12,804 nucleotides of DNA from Firmicutes bacterium UBA5389. Its GTDB lineage: Bacteria > Bacillota > DTU025. Both the position numbers and the translations under genes were made by a program. The DNA is taken from NCBI GenBank assembly GCA_002409965.1, contig DHON01000106.1, positions 1-12,804 of the forward strand. Reading direction: 5' to 3'. Below are positions 12,732 to 12,804 of the stretch, one piece after another (the first letter of the stretch is position 1; each line of letters starts with the position of its first letter). A model generated the notes under the pieces. The model was not told the DNA's origin and did no database searches. It saw nothing but the letters and a program-made list of their open reading frames with translations.

Positions 12732-12804
12732 ATTGAAGACGGCTACTCATCTGCATCCGGCGCATCCGGCCCATCCGGCGCATCCGGCCCATCCGGCCCA
12801 TCCG
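12730..12804 (-). CDS. Possible C-terminal fragment of an Arg/Met/Gly-rich protein
   Basis: Partial at the right edge. One minus-strand frame stays open from the edge to a TAA at 12732-12730 and reads as repeats of RMG and RMR, ending RRMQMSSRLQ. The underlying DNA repeat has a 9-base period, a multiple of three, as expected in coding sequence. The orientation and spacing fit a gene upstream of the DUF5320 operon. Only 24 residues are visible and other frames are also open (for example repeated HPA on the plus strand), so the call is weak and no family can be named. Confidence 0.3.
   Translation of the reverse strand, partial: RMGRMGRMRRMGRMRRMQMSSRLQ
12754..12804. repeat. 9-bp tandem repeat, CATCCGGCS, running off the window
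   Basis: Five full units and a partial sixth (CATCCG) are present: CATCCGGCG at 12754 and 12772, CATCCGGCC at 12763, 12781 and 12790, and the partial unit at 12799. The only variation is the last base of the unit. The array continues past the window edge, so its full length is unknown. Confidence 0.95.

Noticed and set aside
12754..12804. CRISPR array
   Set aside because: The unit is 9 bases with no spacers between repeats; it is a simple tandem repeat.

Overview
The window is GC-rich DNA carrying ten complete protein genes and one possible gene fragment at the right edge. It looks like an anaerobic, flagellated, GC-rich Gram-positive bacterium (Bacillota). The evidence is very strong GGAGG-type ribosome binding sites, frequent TTG/GTG starts, a DUF2935 gene, sigma-28-type promoters before chemoreceptor genes, and a cluster of ferredoxin-domain MinD-like ATPases with NifX-type proteins that is typical of strict anaerobes. 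The taxonomy is inference; no rRNA or tRNA gene is present to anchor it.

Left part (1-5574): two tandem, same-strand chemoreceptor genes (218-2080 and 2316-4175) of almost identical length. Each has its own sigma-28-like promoter and a TTG start set by a good Shine-Dalgarno site. Their N-terminal sensor regions have diverged, but the cytoplasmic signalling tip is identical at the nucleotide level over 137 bases. A convergent PAS-PAS-HD-GYP gene (4165-5574), a predicted cyclic-di-GMP phosphodiesterase, overlaps the end of the second receptor by 11 bases. This block reads as chemotaxis and motility plus c-di-GMP control.

Middle part (5575-9440): an unrecognised 217-residue protein with a coiled-coil-like centre and a C-terminal TetR-like helix-turn-helix (5721-6374); a large imperfect palindromic element with two alternative folds (6447-6516); an exported alpha/beta hydrolase with a novel-looking N-terminal region (6584-8296, minus strand) behind a clear sigma-70 promoter; and a DUF2935 two-repeat helical protein (8597-9415). 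A hairpin between convergent genes closes this part.

Right part (9441-12623, minus strand, read right to left): a tight five-gene operon of a DUF5320 protein, a NifX-like protein, a second NifX-like protein with a His/Cys-rich tail, and two paralogous MinD/Mrp-type ATPases with two [4Fe-4S] motifs each. Junctions are 1 nt, 57 nt, 3 nt and a 4-nt ATGA overlap. A TTGACA/TATACT promoter precedes it. The gene set resembles the anaerobe-specific orange-protein (ORP) complex of Desulfovibrio, whose biochemical role is still poorly understood; this is the most interesting system here. At the far right a 9-bp tandem repeat runs off the window and may encode the Arg/Met/Gly-rich end of another minus-strand gene.
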